Origin: Trichoplax adhaerens
Taxonomy: Eukaryota; Placozoa; Uniplacotomia; Trichoplacea; Trichoplacidae
Reading direction: 5' to 3'
Length of the DNA stretch: 64,000 nt
Assembly (NCBI RefSeq): GCF_000150275.1
Contig: NW_002060943.1
Location: forward strand, 1,546,628 to 1,610,627
Shown: positions 38,262 through 52,103 of the stretch, one piece after another
Numbering within the stretch: position 1 is the stretch's first letter
How the letters are laid out: every line of letters begins with the position of its first letter
Notes under the pieces: generated by a model
What the model was told of the DNA's origin: nothing
The model's input: the letters and a program-made list of their open reading frames with translations, nothing else
Databases searched by the model: none
Program-made: the position numbers and the translations under genes

Positions 38262-41200
38262 TAAGTTGAACGATTAGGATATCTTGAGAACAGTTTGTGT
38301 TAACTACAGTATTAATTACTTTGATAATTATCGTACCGTAATGTACTACCGTCATGCTGCTATTTACGTAAAATGCCGAGTTAACGTAGTGCTGTACTTT
38401 CGATTGTAACCTTATTAGGCATAAATAACCTAAATTAATAATTTTTACAGCAACCCAATTTTGGTATCTTGTCCGATGGACTTCATGATTTAGTGCAGGA
38501 TAGTGTGTGTAATGGGCAGGCCTACGTTCAAAATAGAGATTTAGCAAAAATAATCATTTAGGCGGAATAAATATTTCAAATGGTTTTGTTTTGTCGTATA
38601 GATTTGATTCAGCTTAATTGGTCATATTTTGCTGTTATGTGTTCTTTCTTCCTACTCTTTACGATAGCAATCATAATTCTTTCCTTTGATAAAATCAGTT
38701 ATTTGGATCAATGGGTTTTATATCATAACTAAAGCTAGATAAGTTGATGCCTACTTTCATAAATCCTTGCTAAACCTACTTCAAACTTGACGTGGTTAGT
38801 TGTTTGTTGGTGTAATGATGAATAAATCTTGTGGATTATCGTAATAGCTTTGAAAGAAGATTTTTATTGTCATCAATGGCTAGAATGATTGATGCTTTGC
38901 AAATTACTCGACAATAGTACAACCGATTGGTAGTATTGCTTGGGGTCAATATGAATGAATTAATTAAACCACTGCTGCTATCTTACATTCTTCACTATTT
39001 AGCACTGTAGTTGCATGTCTACAAATTAACTCTCAGCCAACTGATCCAAGAGTGATCAATACTGTCGCATGTACCTGATAATAATACTCCTTGAATTCAG
39101 CATGGATCGCTATAAAATTAAGCTACATAATAAATTGAAGGGAAAGAATGATTTGTTCGTACAACGGGAATGGTATAGCTAGTCCAAGATTCTTTAAAGC
39201 GAGAATTTAACCCAACATTAATAGTTATAAATTGCAAGTGATTCCATTTATATACTGTAATTGTAAAAGTTGGATGCGACGATACTACTCATGATCGAAT
39301 TGGCACTATTTACTCTTTGCTGTAAAATCGATTGCTTACCATCCATTCTAAACCATCATGGCTAATCTAGCGATCCATAATATGAAGTACAGTAGGCAGT
39401 CAGTCGTGTAGAAAACAAATTGATCATTATGGCTTGATGTGGATTGCAATAGGAGAAAAAAAAATCGACCCGTATAAGCAGGGGACTTTCGGCGTCTTTT
39501 CACGACCGCTGATCTACAGCAATATCATTAGGTCCAATGTTAAATATACATACTCTAAATGCTTGTCTACGCGTACAGTATATATGGATGCTCGTATCTA
39601 CTGCATTAATTCATAAATTGCTTCTTGGCATGGTCATTCATATTAAAATTTTATTTGCTGTATTACAATCCTTGTATCATAAATATCAAGTTATACTCGT
39701 CGCCGAGCAATCTTGCTTAATCTGCTTTTATATTCATTCGGGTGGTGCCACTTTAATTCACCTTTATCCAATGGTCCAAGACAGTCCAATTTTTCCAATT
39801 GACCTATCGTATAATTAATTATCAGCACTATCAGTGGCTCAATACTACACAGGAAGCACAAATCAATATAGCATAATCACCAATTGCTAAACTCTGTAGA
39901 AGAGAATGGCCAGTATTGTTTTAAATTCAATTCAAATAATAAAGCAACACTACTTGTGATACTGTATTCAAGACAATTTGAAAAAATGGAGGTCAAAAAT
40001 AATAATTAGAAATAAATACCATATTTAATCATGATACAAGCGCCAAGATCTGACCATTGAATTCATCTAGAAAACTCTATCCAGTCACAATTCATTACCA
40101 ATGCAAACTTATTTCTACCCTTTTGTCACTAGCAAAATCAGTTAATTCAATTAGATAGATATCCATGGCGTATGCTATCCGACACTTAAACCGAAAATAG
40201 ACGCGACTATTCCTTTGTAAGTTAGCCAATTTGGAATATCAATAGCGCTTCAAAGGTGATTTTATTTGCTAATTCATTTCCTATCCAATGATACGATAAA
40301 GCATCTCGTTGGTTTTATGCGGATAATCCAACTTGCTGTGGAAGCAATTGATTTTAGGTAGGTGTAACAGCGGAATAGAAATATATGTAGTGAAAATACA
40401 TGATTAAAATCTATTCTGCTGTGCATATGGGATTCTTATGCACTACTGTAGTTATGACATATTCATTTATGTTGATATAGAATTCAAACGGAGTTAGTAT
40501 AGATTAATGTAGGCTTACAGAGAATGCATCGAAGATGTGTGTTTTCAACGTCTAGCTGTGAATTAGATAGTACTTTGATGCTTAACTAGTTTAATCATGT
40601 CGTGCCCATACATAACATATACAGTAGTTTCTTTCGTTTCATTTAGTAGATGCATCTGTCATACACCACCAGTGGCAAAGTAGTCTCCACACGCCAATGC
40701 TTATGAAGAACGATTCTTACTAACTTAAAGAGGTGAAAATTCGCTATAGCAGCAAAATAATTCAGTTCCAACGACCCAATACCATAGTATAATTATAGCG
40801 TCTGTGATAGTGTAGACGAGGTAGTCAGAGATTGACTACTATTGATTCCTGAAGAAATATTGACAACCAAGATTATAGCCTTGACAATTCAATAGCAATT
40901 GACAAACTAGTAGACTAACTAACTAAAAAGATGGTCTTCAGGCACTAGCCTTTGATCGTCTCGTCAGAAACTGCTGGTGTACATAAAGTAAAACTATCCT
41001 TCTAAATAACAGTGCATCATCATATTAATCAAAGGTTAAACAGATTATATGAAGAAATGACAACGTCAATTCACACAAACAGTTTTTAATATTACTCAAT
41101 AATTAAAACGAGCTTACGCATGGTAACTGCATCGAACGATGAAATTCTTCTCTACCGTCAATGATAGGATCAAGTTGACTTCAACGCAAGAAATACAGTA

Positions 41201-41397
41201 TATCCAGTTTATGCTACTAATGCGTAAGATACCATCCTAAGCGGCCTTTCAACTACCATCTGCAGGATAATCTGAATTTACATTACAACACCAAACGCTT
41301 AGCTCTGTCTGTAATCATTAGAAAGCATCATTTTCTTTTAAAGTAATCAGGCCAATCTCCCTGTTAAGAATTAAAGCCAACTTTTATCCTTTTTGGC
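38262..41397. other. Intergenic after profilin 1
   Basis: About 230 bases around 38565-38790, starting at AATAAA, resemble the 3' flank of profilin 2 (49250-49440). The rest shows no recognised gene. Confidence 0.5.
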
Positions 41398-42532
41398 GCT
41401 AGATTAAGTATATCTTTATCAATATTCAAGTACCTTATATAAAGGATTCGAAATTGGAAAATCTTGGCTCGATATCGATGGTAAGATTTTTGAATTCAAA
41501 TCCGCCTGATTTGAAGAAGAGATTTATTTCAATAATGATTGCCTTATAACCATTACTTAGCAAAATCTTATCAGTATTCAAGTACCTTATAACCTCGTAT
41601 AGAGGATTCAAAATTGGAAAACCTGGGCTCGATATCGATGGTAAGATTTTACTTCATTCAAATCCGCCGGATTTGGAGAAGAGATTTATTTCAATGATTG
41701 CCTTATAACCATTACTTAGCAAAATCTTTACCAATATTCAAGTACCTTATAACTTCGTATAGAGGATTCGAAATTGGAAAACCTTGGTTCGATATCGATG
41801 GTAAGATTTTTGAATTCAAATTTTCCGGATTTGAAGAAGAGATTTATTTTAATAACGATGGCCTTATAACCATTACTTAGCAAAATCTTTACCAATATTC
41901 AAGTACCTTATAACTTCATATAAAGGATTCGAAATTGGAAAACCTTGGTTCGATATCGATGGTAAGATTTTTGAATTCAAATTTTCCGGATTTGAAGAAG
42001 AGATTTATTTTAATAACGATGGCCTTATAACCATTACTTAGCAAAATCTTTACCAATATTCAAGTACCTTATAACTTCACATAAAGGATTCGAAATTGGA
42101 AAACCTTGGCTCGATATCGATGGTAAGATTTTTGAATTCAAATTTTCTGGATTTGAAGAAGAGATTTATTTTAATAACGATGGCCTTATAACCATTACTT
42201 AGCAAAATCTTTATCAATATTCAAGTACCGTATAACCTCGTATAAAGGATTCGAAATTGGAAAACCTTGGCTCGATATCGATGGTAAGATTTTACTTCTT
42301 CAAATTCTCCGGATTTGAAGAAGAGATTTATTTTAATAACGATGGCCTTATAACCATTACTTAGCAAAATCTTTATCAATATTCAAGTACCGTATAACCT
42401 CGTATAAAGGATTCGAAATTGGAAAACCTTGGCTCGATATCGATGGTAAGATTTTACTTCTTCAAATTCTCCGGATTTGAAGAAGAGATTTATTTCAATA
42501 ATGATTGCCTTATAATATGCACCATTCCTTAG
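41398..42532 (-). repeat. Seven tandem copies of an NME7 exon 11 unit (about 161 bp)
   Basis: The anchor GATATCGATGGTAAGATT recurs at 41471, 41631, 41791, 41952, 42113, 42274 and 42436. Read on the minus strand, each unit aligns along its length with 52821-52940 of NME7, that is the 3' part of intron 10 plus exon 11. NME7 exon 11 encodes LTGKILRSISDQGFEIS; the units read KILPSIS(S/N)QGFPIS. The CTCTTAG acceptor and the GTAAG donor of the true exon are lost in the units, so they are unlikely to be spliced as exons. The copies are much closer to one another than to NME7, so amplification came after divergence. Confidence 0.85.
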
Positions 42533-42720
42533 CAAAATTATGTCATTTGGCACATAGAAATTCTCTACAATATGCCACCACAAAAGGTAAAAGAGGCCGT
42601 AGGCATACATTCAACAACAGCTGGAGATTTAATCGCAAAAATGCAATAAGTAAATCTTACAGTATTCCTTCGTCCAAACCTACCTTTTGCAACATCTTCA
42701 TTTTCATGATACTGTAATAT
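42533..42720 (-). pseudogene. Decayed copy of NME7 exon 10 and start of intron 10
   Basis: On the minus strand this reads GRRNTVRFTYCIFAIKSPAV where functional NME7 exon 10 has GRRRNTAKFTECTLAIVKPR. The following intron copy keeps CTTTTACCTTTTG(T/C)GG. The NDK KP motif is lost and no other NME7 exons are detectable on either side, so this is a fragment, not a gene. It directly adjoins the seven-copy exon 11 array in the same relative order and strand as in NME7. Confidence 0.75.
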
Positions 42721-45700
42721 GTTGATAAGCTTCTTTGTTGGTCTATGGATAACGTATGAGACACATTTGACTTCCTAGCACTGTTATAGTTATCGAAGAT
42801 CACTATTAATTATTCGATTACTGCATAGAATTGTACCGGATAATACGTCGTTAACTCTGGTAAGTTCTACATTCTCGTCGATTTGATAGATGTATGATTC
42901 GATACTCGTATATACAATTATTGTACAATGTTCATGTTCATAAGGACTCACGAGTTGTCCTCTTCTTTTCATTATTACGCTCTTCGTGGATTCTCAATAA
43001 AATCCTGTTATCCCCTAACATCAACATGCTTGTGTCCTCGTTGATGATGTAGGCTTTTTATAAACAAACCCTTAATATCACAGATACCACAAGCACTCTT
43101 TAACGATTCCAATACCAATCACATTTCATAGCCATTATCCTTTATAAGAACTGCCAATTCATCCTAAATTAATATCGACTACAAGTATTAGAATTTAATG
43201 GCCAACCATCTGAGTCCGGCAAATCAATACGAGTGGTATGCGCGTATACTCGTACAATTTAGAGCAAGACCAAGACTATGTCAGCTAATTATAATTTCTT
43301 ATGACGAATGAGCTATATGGTATTACAAGCGATAATCATTGGCAATAAAGGGATAAAATGCATTTCTTTTTGACGTGTGGCAACCAAATTTTATGTCTAA
43401 GTCCTTTTCCGTATATAGGATACAGTATTCCTAATGATTCAACACGTTATGAGATAAACTATCATTGAAAACTAGTGTAACTCCACCTACAGTAAATCCA
43501 GTCGACACGTTGCAGACAAATTGTACTGCCATTTTTGGCGCTTGGCTTTTCCATGGCTTTATCAACCTTATTTACTCTACTTACTAGCTAAACATCCTGT
43601 TGCTTCGCTGACATAGATATCACAGTTCATCGAAAATGACAACATCAGCAGTGTTGTAGAACAGTTATGAAATTTTATTGAGTGTACAAGTGTACTATAA
43701 TGACCAATATTTATTGGCCATCTCATGGCCTCAGGCTTTTACTGTAGGTTCGCTTAAGGTAAAATCTTCATATGAGTGGTGTGTGCAACAATGGCAAGCG
43801 GTAATTTGCCGTTTTCATCTCATTTATTAGTTGAGTTATTAACTCTTTTAAATTGTTTTATTACAATATACGTTTACCACAAATTTCTCTCAATACTGTA
43901 ATAAAAGCCACTCGGCGTGTCTATTTTCTCTTTAGATATAGAAAAAGGGAAAAATTAGGACTTCAACGAATGTAAAAATAAAATACTTTATAACAAACAT
44001 TTAGGCATCTATATAAGAATAGTTAAGGCATACAACAATCATTTCTGTATATTTTGCCATCTAAAAATCGGAAGAATTAGTAAACATGCCGTACACTATC
44101 GTACAGTAGGATATACTGATTTATGCAGTATACATTACAAAGACAGAGACTACATATTCACTAGCAAGCTACTCATTCTTTACGGAGCTTATTTTTTACT
44201 CTATGTCAATGTTGAAAATCGACTGTATCCATCTAGCTTCACATTTATATGAGCTAACTTTGTTATGATAGCGAAATCTACGAAAAAAGTCGGTAGTACG
44301 CTGACTGAAATGTAAAAATACTACTGCACTTTTAGAAAAGCAAAGCTAACAATCATGGACTACTCAATGCACCTAGTAGTCCATGCAACAACATTCGATT
44401 AAGCTAAGCTCTCAGCATTTTCAAGCAATATGCACGCTATCGTACGGCCACATATTGGTAAACCTTACAAAAAAACATTTCACTTTAAATTTCCCTTGCC
44501 GCTTTTAATGCAATAACAATCATAGAGATATGCCGCGGACTACTTCCTGACAAATTTACTAGTCTAACGTTAAGCACTTCCATTGACTTGCTACGAATTA
44601 CTACCCTAATTTATCGTAAGATCTAGTAAGAATATAATAGTGCTACGCCTAATGGCTATCCTTCTAAAAGGATCACGATCGGTAGACACATTGCACTATA
44701 GCCTACAAAACAGCTTTAGACTATAACCCTGAAACAGGCTTGGGCTTCTAGAAATATACACAAGTAGTTCAACGTAATTCTAGAAGCCCATGGTAGAAAA
44801 CTGTATACTATACACTCCTAAAGTAAGATTACGCTTTATGCAGAATTTAAAACAGAATGATCGATCTCAACTGATTTAACTTCTGCCAATTCTGTGATCG
44901 GTAAGTGAAATTTCGTAACGCACAATCAGCTCAGAACGTAACACACGCCTATCTCAATGGAGATTCATTATACTCTTATAGCCTATAATTATCCGATAAA
45001 TTGTAAAGAAGGTATGTTTACAAATAACCGATAAATTGATATACAAGATTTATTGCTGTAAACATGAAGACCATATTGCATGGTAATGATGTCGGGTGAG
45101 ATCTTGTAGTTTATTGTCAATGCTAAATTAGAGCAAAAGAAATCGCATGCATGTGGTCTGCTGCAATAGTTTGGAAATGATAGTGTGATTAATTAGGTTA
45201 CCTTAAGAAAATTAGACAGAGAAAGGTTTGTTACTATTTAACCGACCTTATTGCTCGTATTCAATATGTTGTTGATCCGATTTAATTGAACTTGGATCAA
45301 TACGTACTTTAAATTTATTTTTAAAAGTTAAATGTGGCTTAATTTATTATCTAATTATGCTACTAGATCCAATTTTGGTTAGTTCAAATTTTAACTTTTT
45401 GACACCATTTCCAACTCAAATCTCGCCTTTGGTTATGTTTACTGGATTCACCTATCCAGAATGTAGCCAATAATTAATTACACTAACCGTATTTTAAATA
45501 ATGGCTTTTGTCAGATCGAATCATATTTGCGTACCTAGATATGTTATTTATTATCCATTAATTAATTAGTTAATTCCCTATAGAATTCAGCTGTATCGTG
45601 GAAATTAACGGCCCCAATGTTAAATAAATTACTGTACACTATTATACTGTACATTCTAAAGCCTTCTGTTATTATTACAACTACAATAATAAAATGACTG

Positions 45701-46805
45701 TAAAAGAATCTTAATGTACTGTACTGTCTCTAGCGAAATTTCTATCACTTTGTCAATTATTTTGATGTTGCTCAATTCTTAGTCTGTATTATTAAGTATA
45801 ATAGCGATAAAAAGTTTTCGGAGTCAACTGAGTAGAAAATAGACGCGATTTACAAAGTTGAAAGTCTGATGAAAGTTTTCAACAATTTTTTAAGCAGTAA
45901 ATTCTCTCATTTCTCCGCATGAGCTACAATCTGAATTAAAATCAACAATCTTCAACATTAAAATTTTTTTACTTGCTTTAAATAAGAACTAAAAGTAATA
46001 TAAAATAAATAGACCCGATCAGTTGCTCAATCAAACGATGATTACTCATCTGAAATGGTTCAAATAGAGCTTGTTTTCATATAAGCAACTTCACACAACA
46101 ACTTAAAAAATAGTGTTGGAATGATCTAATTAACTTGTAAAAGCATCAAGTTTTACCGTAAAACCGGTATTTAAACTAGTTTACAAAAATACATTTGCCT
46201 TCTAAGTAAAATTAGCATGTAAACACCTGTAGTAAAAACTCTCTCGTAAGTTCCAATTGCAATTTTAAATTAGACATAAATTATTATGCAATGTCCGTAC
46301 TTTCGCTAGAATTATATAGCCAAGATAATACAGTATAATTCACGGATAGTATTAGGGACTTCTTTTACATTTCGCTCTACATCTATATCTGATTTTGAAA
46401 TGAGCAAACATTATTGATAAATCCTGTCTACGGCCATGAGAAAAATACCTTGACTTAAGGTATGGATTTATCTCAAGCCTAAATTGATTTAATTTAAAAT
46501 CCTTAATTTAAGCTTGATTTTAATTCAATCATGTTAATATTGCAAGCTAATCATGTTATCGTGTCGTATGGTAGCAATTAAATTGAATAGATAGAACCAT
46601 TTTAGACGACGCAAGATTGTAGGCCCAGACATAGCCATCTCATACTGTTTTTAACCTGAGGCGTGCCTCAGGCATGCCTTAAAGGTATGGGAAGTATGGG
46701 TATAAATTCATCGGATTTCTTGTAGCACAAATATATTCACTTGTAGTACTTGTGAAAACAACATCAATATTTCTCGACCATTTAGACCTCACCCTTTTTC
46801 TAACT
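42721..46805. other. Intergenic before profilin 2
   Basis: No gene recognised. It contains a 13-bp perfect inverted repeat TGGGCTTCTAGAA at 44741-44753 / 44778-44790, and scattered TACTGTAC motifs at about 45630-45730. Confidence 0.45.
46655..46672. promoter_or_regulatory. Palindrome CCTGAGGC-GT-GCCTCAGG upstream of profilin 2
   Basis: Perfect 8-bp arms around GT, about 135 bases before the profilin 2 start. The overlapping GCCTCAGGC fits the GCCNNNGGC pattern known for AP-2-type factors. Function is inferred from position and pattern only. Confidence 0.3.
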
Positions 46806-48989
46806 ATGAGTTGGGACGGATTTATCACTAAAATAGTAGCTTCTGGCAAGGTAGCCCAAGCTGCCATCTACGGAAGAGATGGATGCATTTGGGCTTTAAG
46901 TCCCGGCTTTCAGGTAATGTATAAATGACTAGTCTTAATTTTTGATTTTAGCTCTCATATAGAAAATCATTCTTTTTATGCCTTTCATTGATCTTTTAAT
47001 TATTGCATTCTATTCTCTGATGGTTTGCTCTTGCAATAAGTAAATAGCACCCCAAATTTAGCGCAAGCTAAATCTACTGCAAAAATGATTAGATTTAAAA
47101 ATAGACAAAGCAGTTTCCTGATCTCCTTGCTAGCAATAAACACTGTAATAATTATATCGATTTTCTGATACATAATAGAATGGCGTTTAATCTTTAGAGT
47201 ATTCAAGGTAAGACTTGAAAATTTCGTTTATAAATTCTACCCCCTGAGCAGAAAATAGGATCCTTTCTGTATTATGCCATCAAATACCTGTTGCATCCTA
47301 TACTCCGATGCATGCTTTTGCAGCTAATGCTATCACTCCAAGTAGTCAAGGTGAAAATAGATCTAAAAGAGGGCTAAATTAAAAAATCAGTAAGTTTTCT
47401 TACTTGCTTACCGGCCGTAGCGTGTTAATTAAGATTGTACTATTACTAACATACTGTATTCTTAAATACAGGCATTTAAGTTCTTAAATAGAGATATTTT
47501 CACAATCTGTACTATACTGTATGCAAACGTATAGAAGTTTATCGTGCTTAGCTATGAATTTATAACACCCACAATCTTCGCTATATCATAGACTGTTATG
47601 ATTTGGAACTTATCGAATTCCACAAACTTATTCTCTGTGAGTGTTCTGTTCTAAAGCTAACAAAATTACCGATTTCTGCCTCAGATTTTGTTTAATTGCA
47701 ATAGTCGCAGCATTGGTATTTCTCACATTACTTTACAATAGCTTAGTAAGCACATACTCCTCCACAGTAACTACCACATTTGAACTCGAATGATAATAAT
47801 CCACTATAAAGTATCCATTTTTTGTACTAAAACTTTGGTATAATTCTTTGAATGGCAACCAAATCCACTATTGCCTACTTATCGGCTCCCTCCACCTCTA
47901 TTACACTACCGCTGAATACTACAAGGATAGTATAACATTATGTATCATGATACCTGATACCAAATAAACTTGTGTTCATATTCTATGGTCTAATGGACTA
48001 AATATCTGATATAATCAAGGTAAAACTTGAAAGTTTTGCTATACCGTCATGGTCTTGTCTTGTTTGAAAATTTGATGCGATATTTCTTACTCAACATTTT
48101 TTTGAACACAACAGCTCGCCGTATTTCCGTACGAGAATTGCAATACGAATTACTTTACATAGATATCAAATATCGTTATATTTTTTGTCTATCGTTTGAT
48201 CAGACACTCAAATCGATACAAGTAATGATAGAAGTTACGCTAAAACTTGTAGCTCAATCTAAAGTTCTATGTTATGAGTTATATTGCACTCGTTATAAAA
48301 AATTTCAAATTCAGAATCTTACGCTTAATGAAGCGAAAATTTGAACTTAAAGTTATACGACATCCATATAATACGGAATGTTAAGGTTGAAATTATCCAT
48401 TTATTCAGTAAAATGAGTTATATCAATATCTATTGTGGTTAATGAAATAATTGATACCAGTAATTGCTATCGTACTCTTATGAGTAATAAAGCTACTAAT
48501 TGGCACTTACCGATGATGTCAAGAGAGTATATTCAACCTTAAATACAATTTCGTATAGGCGATCCTAAATGACTAATTGAAATAAAGAGAAGAATCCTAC
48601 TATAGCCAAGTTGCAATTGCAATTTTATTCGATATTTCAATCCTTGTTTCTTATTTTGCTTTTACGAATAATAAATTCTAATCGAATCGTTTCCATTTAT
48701 TGCACTTTAGCTTTCTGGTGACGAAGTAAAAGTGATACTTGACTACAAGAAAAATATCAGTTCTTTAAAAACCGATGGATTTACTGTTAATGGTGTCAAA
48801 TACACATTATTAACTGTGGCTCAGGATCAGTGTATGCTTATTGGTACTGCACAGCAAGGTGGTGGAGTTTATATCTCTTTTACAAAACAAGCGTTTGTTT
48901 TGGGTACTTACACCCATAGTATGCAGCCTGGACCGTGTGAGACTGTCATTAGTGAAACAGCCGAAGAGTTGATTAAACTGGGTTATTAA
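46806..48989 (+). CDS. Profilin, paralogue 2
   Basis: Exons 46806-46913 and 48711-48989 encode 128 residues beginning MSWDGFITKIV and ending AEELIKLGY. The poly-proline-site Trp3 and C-terminal Tyr are present. FTVNGVKYTLL and QPGPCETV match profilin strands. The intron (1797 bases) follows GFQ in phase 0, exactly as in paralogue 1, and the 3' flanks are also related. The two proteins are clearly diverged, for instance in the segment VYISFTKQAFVLGTYTHSM. The duplication is therefore old and the copies may differ in ligand binding. AATAAA lies at 49253. A 105-codon open stretch inside the intron (48027-48344) has no recognisable content. Confidence 0.94.
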
Positions 48990-51900
48990 TTTTAATGCCA
49001 GGATCTCTTTTAGGAGCTGCTTTCACTCGCTTTCATTATTATTAATCTGATAATTATTACACCATAAATATACTAATGCATAGAGTGCCTTCTCTGGTAA
49101 CATATTGAGCTTAAGTAACATCGATTAATCGTTATTGTAATCCAATTTTGACGTTTTATCAGATGAACTTACTCATTCAGAGTAGAATAGCGATTACAAA
49201 AGGCATTCCTTCATTAAAAAGTAGAAATTTAATATAGAAATCATTTCAGCCAAATAAACAATTTAATTATTTCGTTTATCGTATGGATTTGATTTAATTT
49301 AATTTGGTTATACTTCCTGCGATGTGTCATTTTTTTTCTACTCTTACGATAGAAATTATAATTTTTTCCTTGCTAAATTCAGTTATTTAGACGAGTTGAT
49401 GCATACTGTCTGCTAATCCTTGCTAATTGTACTGGTACTTAGATCATTACATAATTGTTAGCCTTTCATTGAAATGGCTATAAGCGTTTTGGACTGTCTT
49501 AATAGCTTTAATAATCGTAATTAATTGTTATGTATTATTCGCCAAAATAACGCAACGGATTTGCATTATTTATGATATGCAGTAGCTAATTTGTTTAGGA
49601 TCCATATCAGACATTTTCTGAAAAGTGTAGCACTGTATTCAGTGTTTCACTATCAGTGTCGACAATCTTTTCTATGTTCGCGTTAAACAGAGTCGCTTCT
49701 TAAAGCTGAACATCTTTTATTCTTAAACCCTGCTCGAGAAAATAAAACGCAGCTCCTTTTATAGTATTTTTTTCAACAGTGGCAATCTTAACGTGTTGTG
49801 CAACATACATTCAATTCACTTAAATTTTTTATATTGTGCTATGCTAATAATATTCTTCTTATCATACATAATGGCATCAACAATTATTCGGAGATAATAA
49901 GCAGCAGTCCTACATTACGGTGTAATACTAAAATACATACTTCGAAAAGTAATGTACTTTATCATCATGATTAAGTTAAGTTAATGGCTAAAGCATGAAA
50001 TTTGATACATTGCTTTTCTGCATATAATCATAAGTAATTTTGCAGTAAGTAGTTGATAAATAAATACTTTAGATAAATTCTATTGTAATATACGATCAAA
50101 TTTCAGGACCGTTAAGCATACTCCATATTATATAGTACCCTGTTATGTCTTAGACTAGTTTAACGTAAGTCATTCAAGACAGATGTAGTATACAGTCCTG
50201 CTAGTTCTTTATGCAATAAACCACTGATACTGCAGTAAATGAAAGAGTTGTCTTTATTGTATTACTTAATATTAATTTTTAGCTAATAATTTTTCATCTC
50301 CTTTATCATGCATAAATTTTTTACGATATGAACCAACCTGTGGAGTAAAAACAAACCAGAAATGGTAGTTTATTCGTAATCATAATGATAAACTGCCCGA
50401 AAGTGCTGCATTTATCTGCTGAAGAAGTCGTTTTCATGACTACGAGTATTTCGATCTCGAGCAAAAGCAATGTGTGCCTAGCAGCAACTATAAAATAAAA
50501 TTATTAGCATTGAAAATCGGAATTATATCCATTCGCTTACAGTCGATGTAAGCAATGCACTCTTGCATGCCTACTTTTGAATCTGGAGCTCTCAGGCGTG
50601 TATAGTTCTTATTTATAATTATCTAAACGCACAGTCTTATCGCCAATTGTATCGCTACCATCAATCTAAAGTTGATGCAATACTATGCTGTGTACAGGGT
50701 ACAAAATACAGACAACACTATAATCTCGATTTGCCTAATCAACAGGATGAGAGCGGGCAGTATTGCTTAAAAATTAGGGGAAATTAATGCTAACATTAAT
50801 TTTCTCTAAAAATGAAATACTCAGTATTCTTGTGATCAAACATGATTGAAATAATTCGGATAAAATTATTTATCAAATTTGTAATGCAAACGCCGATGTT
50901 GGAAAAATTAATTCATCTTACTATATTAAGAAAACTTAATATAAACAAATACCTATGAATGCAATCCTATATCTATCCTTTCCATTACAAGTGTTATGAT
51001 TTAATCGCCTTAGTGTATTATATTTAGAACCGAGAATAGCACGTAGTATTATATTCTATCTAGCAAATTTTGAATATCTGTAAAGCCTCAATCTTGATTA
51101 ATATTACGAATTTAGATTTAACCAAAACCAAGAAATAAATAATGTCTACAGGTGTAGAGAGCTGATGGTAGATATTTCTTTTTCGTTCCATCATTATATA
51201 TTAATTTTCTCGATAATGGTCAGATTACGTTAAATTGAAAGAAAGCAATACGTCCAGTTTATTATACACAAAGTATTAATTAATTAGCAGTGACTTTTCC
51301 ATTGCCAACTACAATTTGACTTAATTTATATTAGAGTTTAGGTTTATATTAGAACAGTTCGTTAATGACCCTAACATGCGTATAGTTCATTTCGTTATTT
51401 TTAAAAGTAATCAATTCAATTTTGATATTAGTGACCTCATCCAATTTAACTAACTACTTCTTGTAGGCTGCATTAAGCTACATTACTTGTAGCTTACTAA
51501 AATTAGAGCATCGTAAGATCTGCTGTGTTATCATATTTATATTGCGTTATAAAATGTTAGACTGCACGTTAACTGCAAAATTTGAATTGTTTATTGCTCA
51601 TCGATATATGAGTAAATTCGTACATAAGTAGTCAAAAACTGATTCATATTCATATCTCTATCCAGTTTATTGCTATATACCTTTAACAACGCTTGTTAAT
51701 GAAAATAACAAAAATTGTAGATCATTTCCTCAAAGCTGAAGAATTTAAAGCTTGCAATCAAAATTACAACTAGAATGAGAGCTAAATTACAGTAAAGGTA
51801 AAGATTTTATTTCATAAAAATTATTTCTCCGATAGTAAATTAAATAATAAATGAACGACTGTCACGATTAATTATATAAGACTTTTTCTCTTATACTGTA

Positions 51901-52103
51901 AGCTTATGTATCATTTATATCGTAGCTTTTATCTATCGTTGCATGTTAATAAATTTACTTACTGGTAATAATATTACTAAATCATATTTTATAGCTAAAT
52001 ATTATATAATATTGTACTGTATTATTGATGAAAGTATAATGCAATCAAGGAAAAGAATTATGTTCTTAGATAAAAAAAGCGTCGAGCCATTCAAGATTCA
52101 TTT
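48990..52103. other. 3' spacer between profilin 2 and NME7 (convergent)
   Basis: 49250-49440 is the profilin 3'-flank homology. The remainder is AT-rich without a recognised gene. Confidence 0.5.

Noticed and set aside
41561-42530. Plus-strand reading of the 161-bp array as tandem 81-base exons with symmetric phase and G|GTAAGA donors (repeat peptide containing SLPIFKYLITSY).
   Set aside because: The opposite strand of the same units aligns with NME7 intron 10 and exon 11, which explains the sequence. The apparent donor is the complement of CCATCGATATCG plus KIL codons. Units 1 and 2 break the plus-strand frame.
48027-48344. 105-codon ORF inside the profilin 2 intron.
   Set aside because: Starts at a non-ATG codon, has no recognisable domain, and lies wholly within a well-defined intron.
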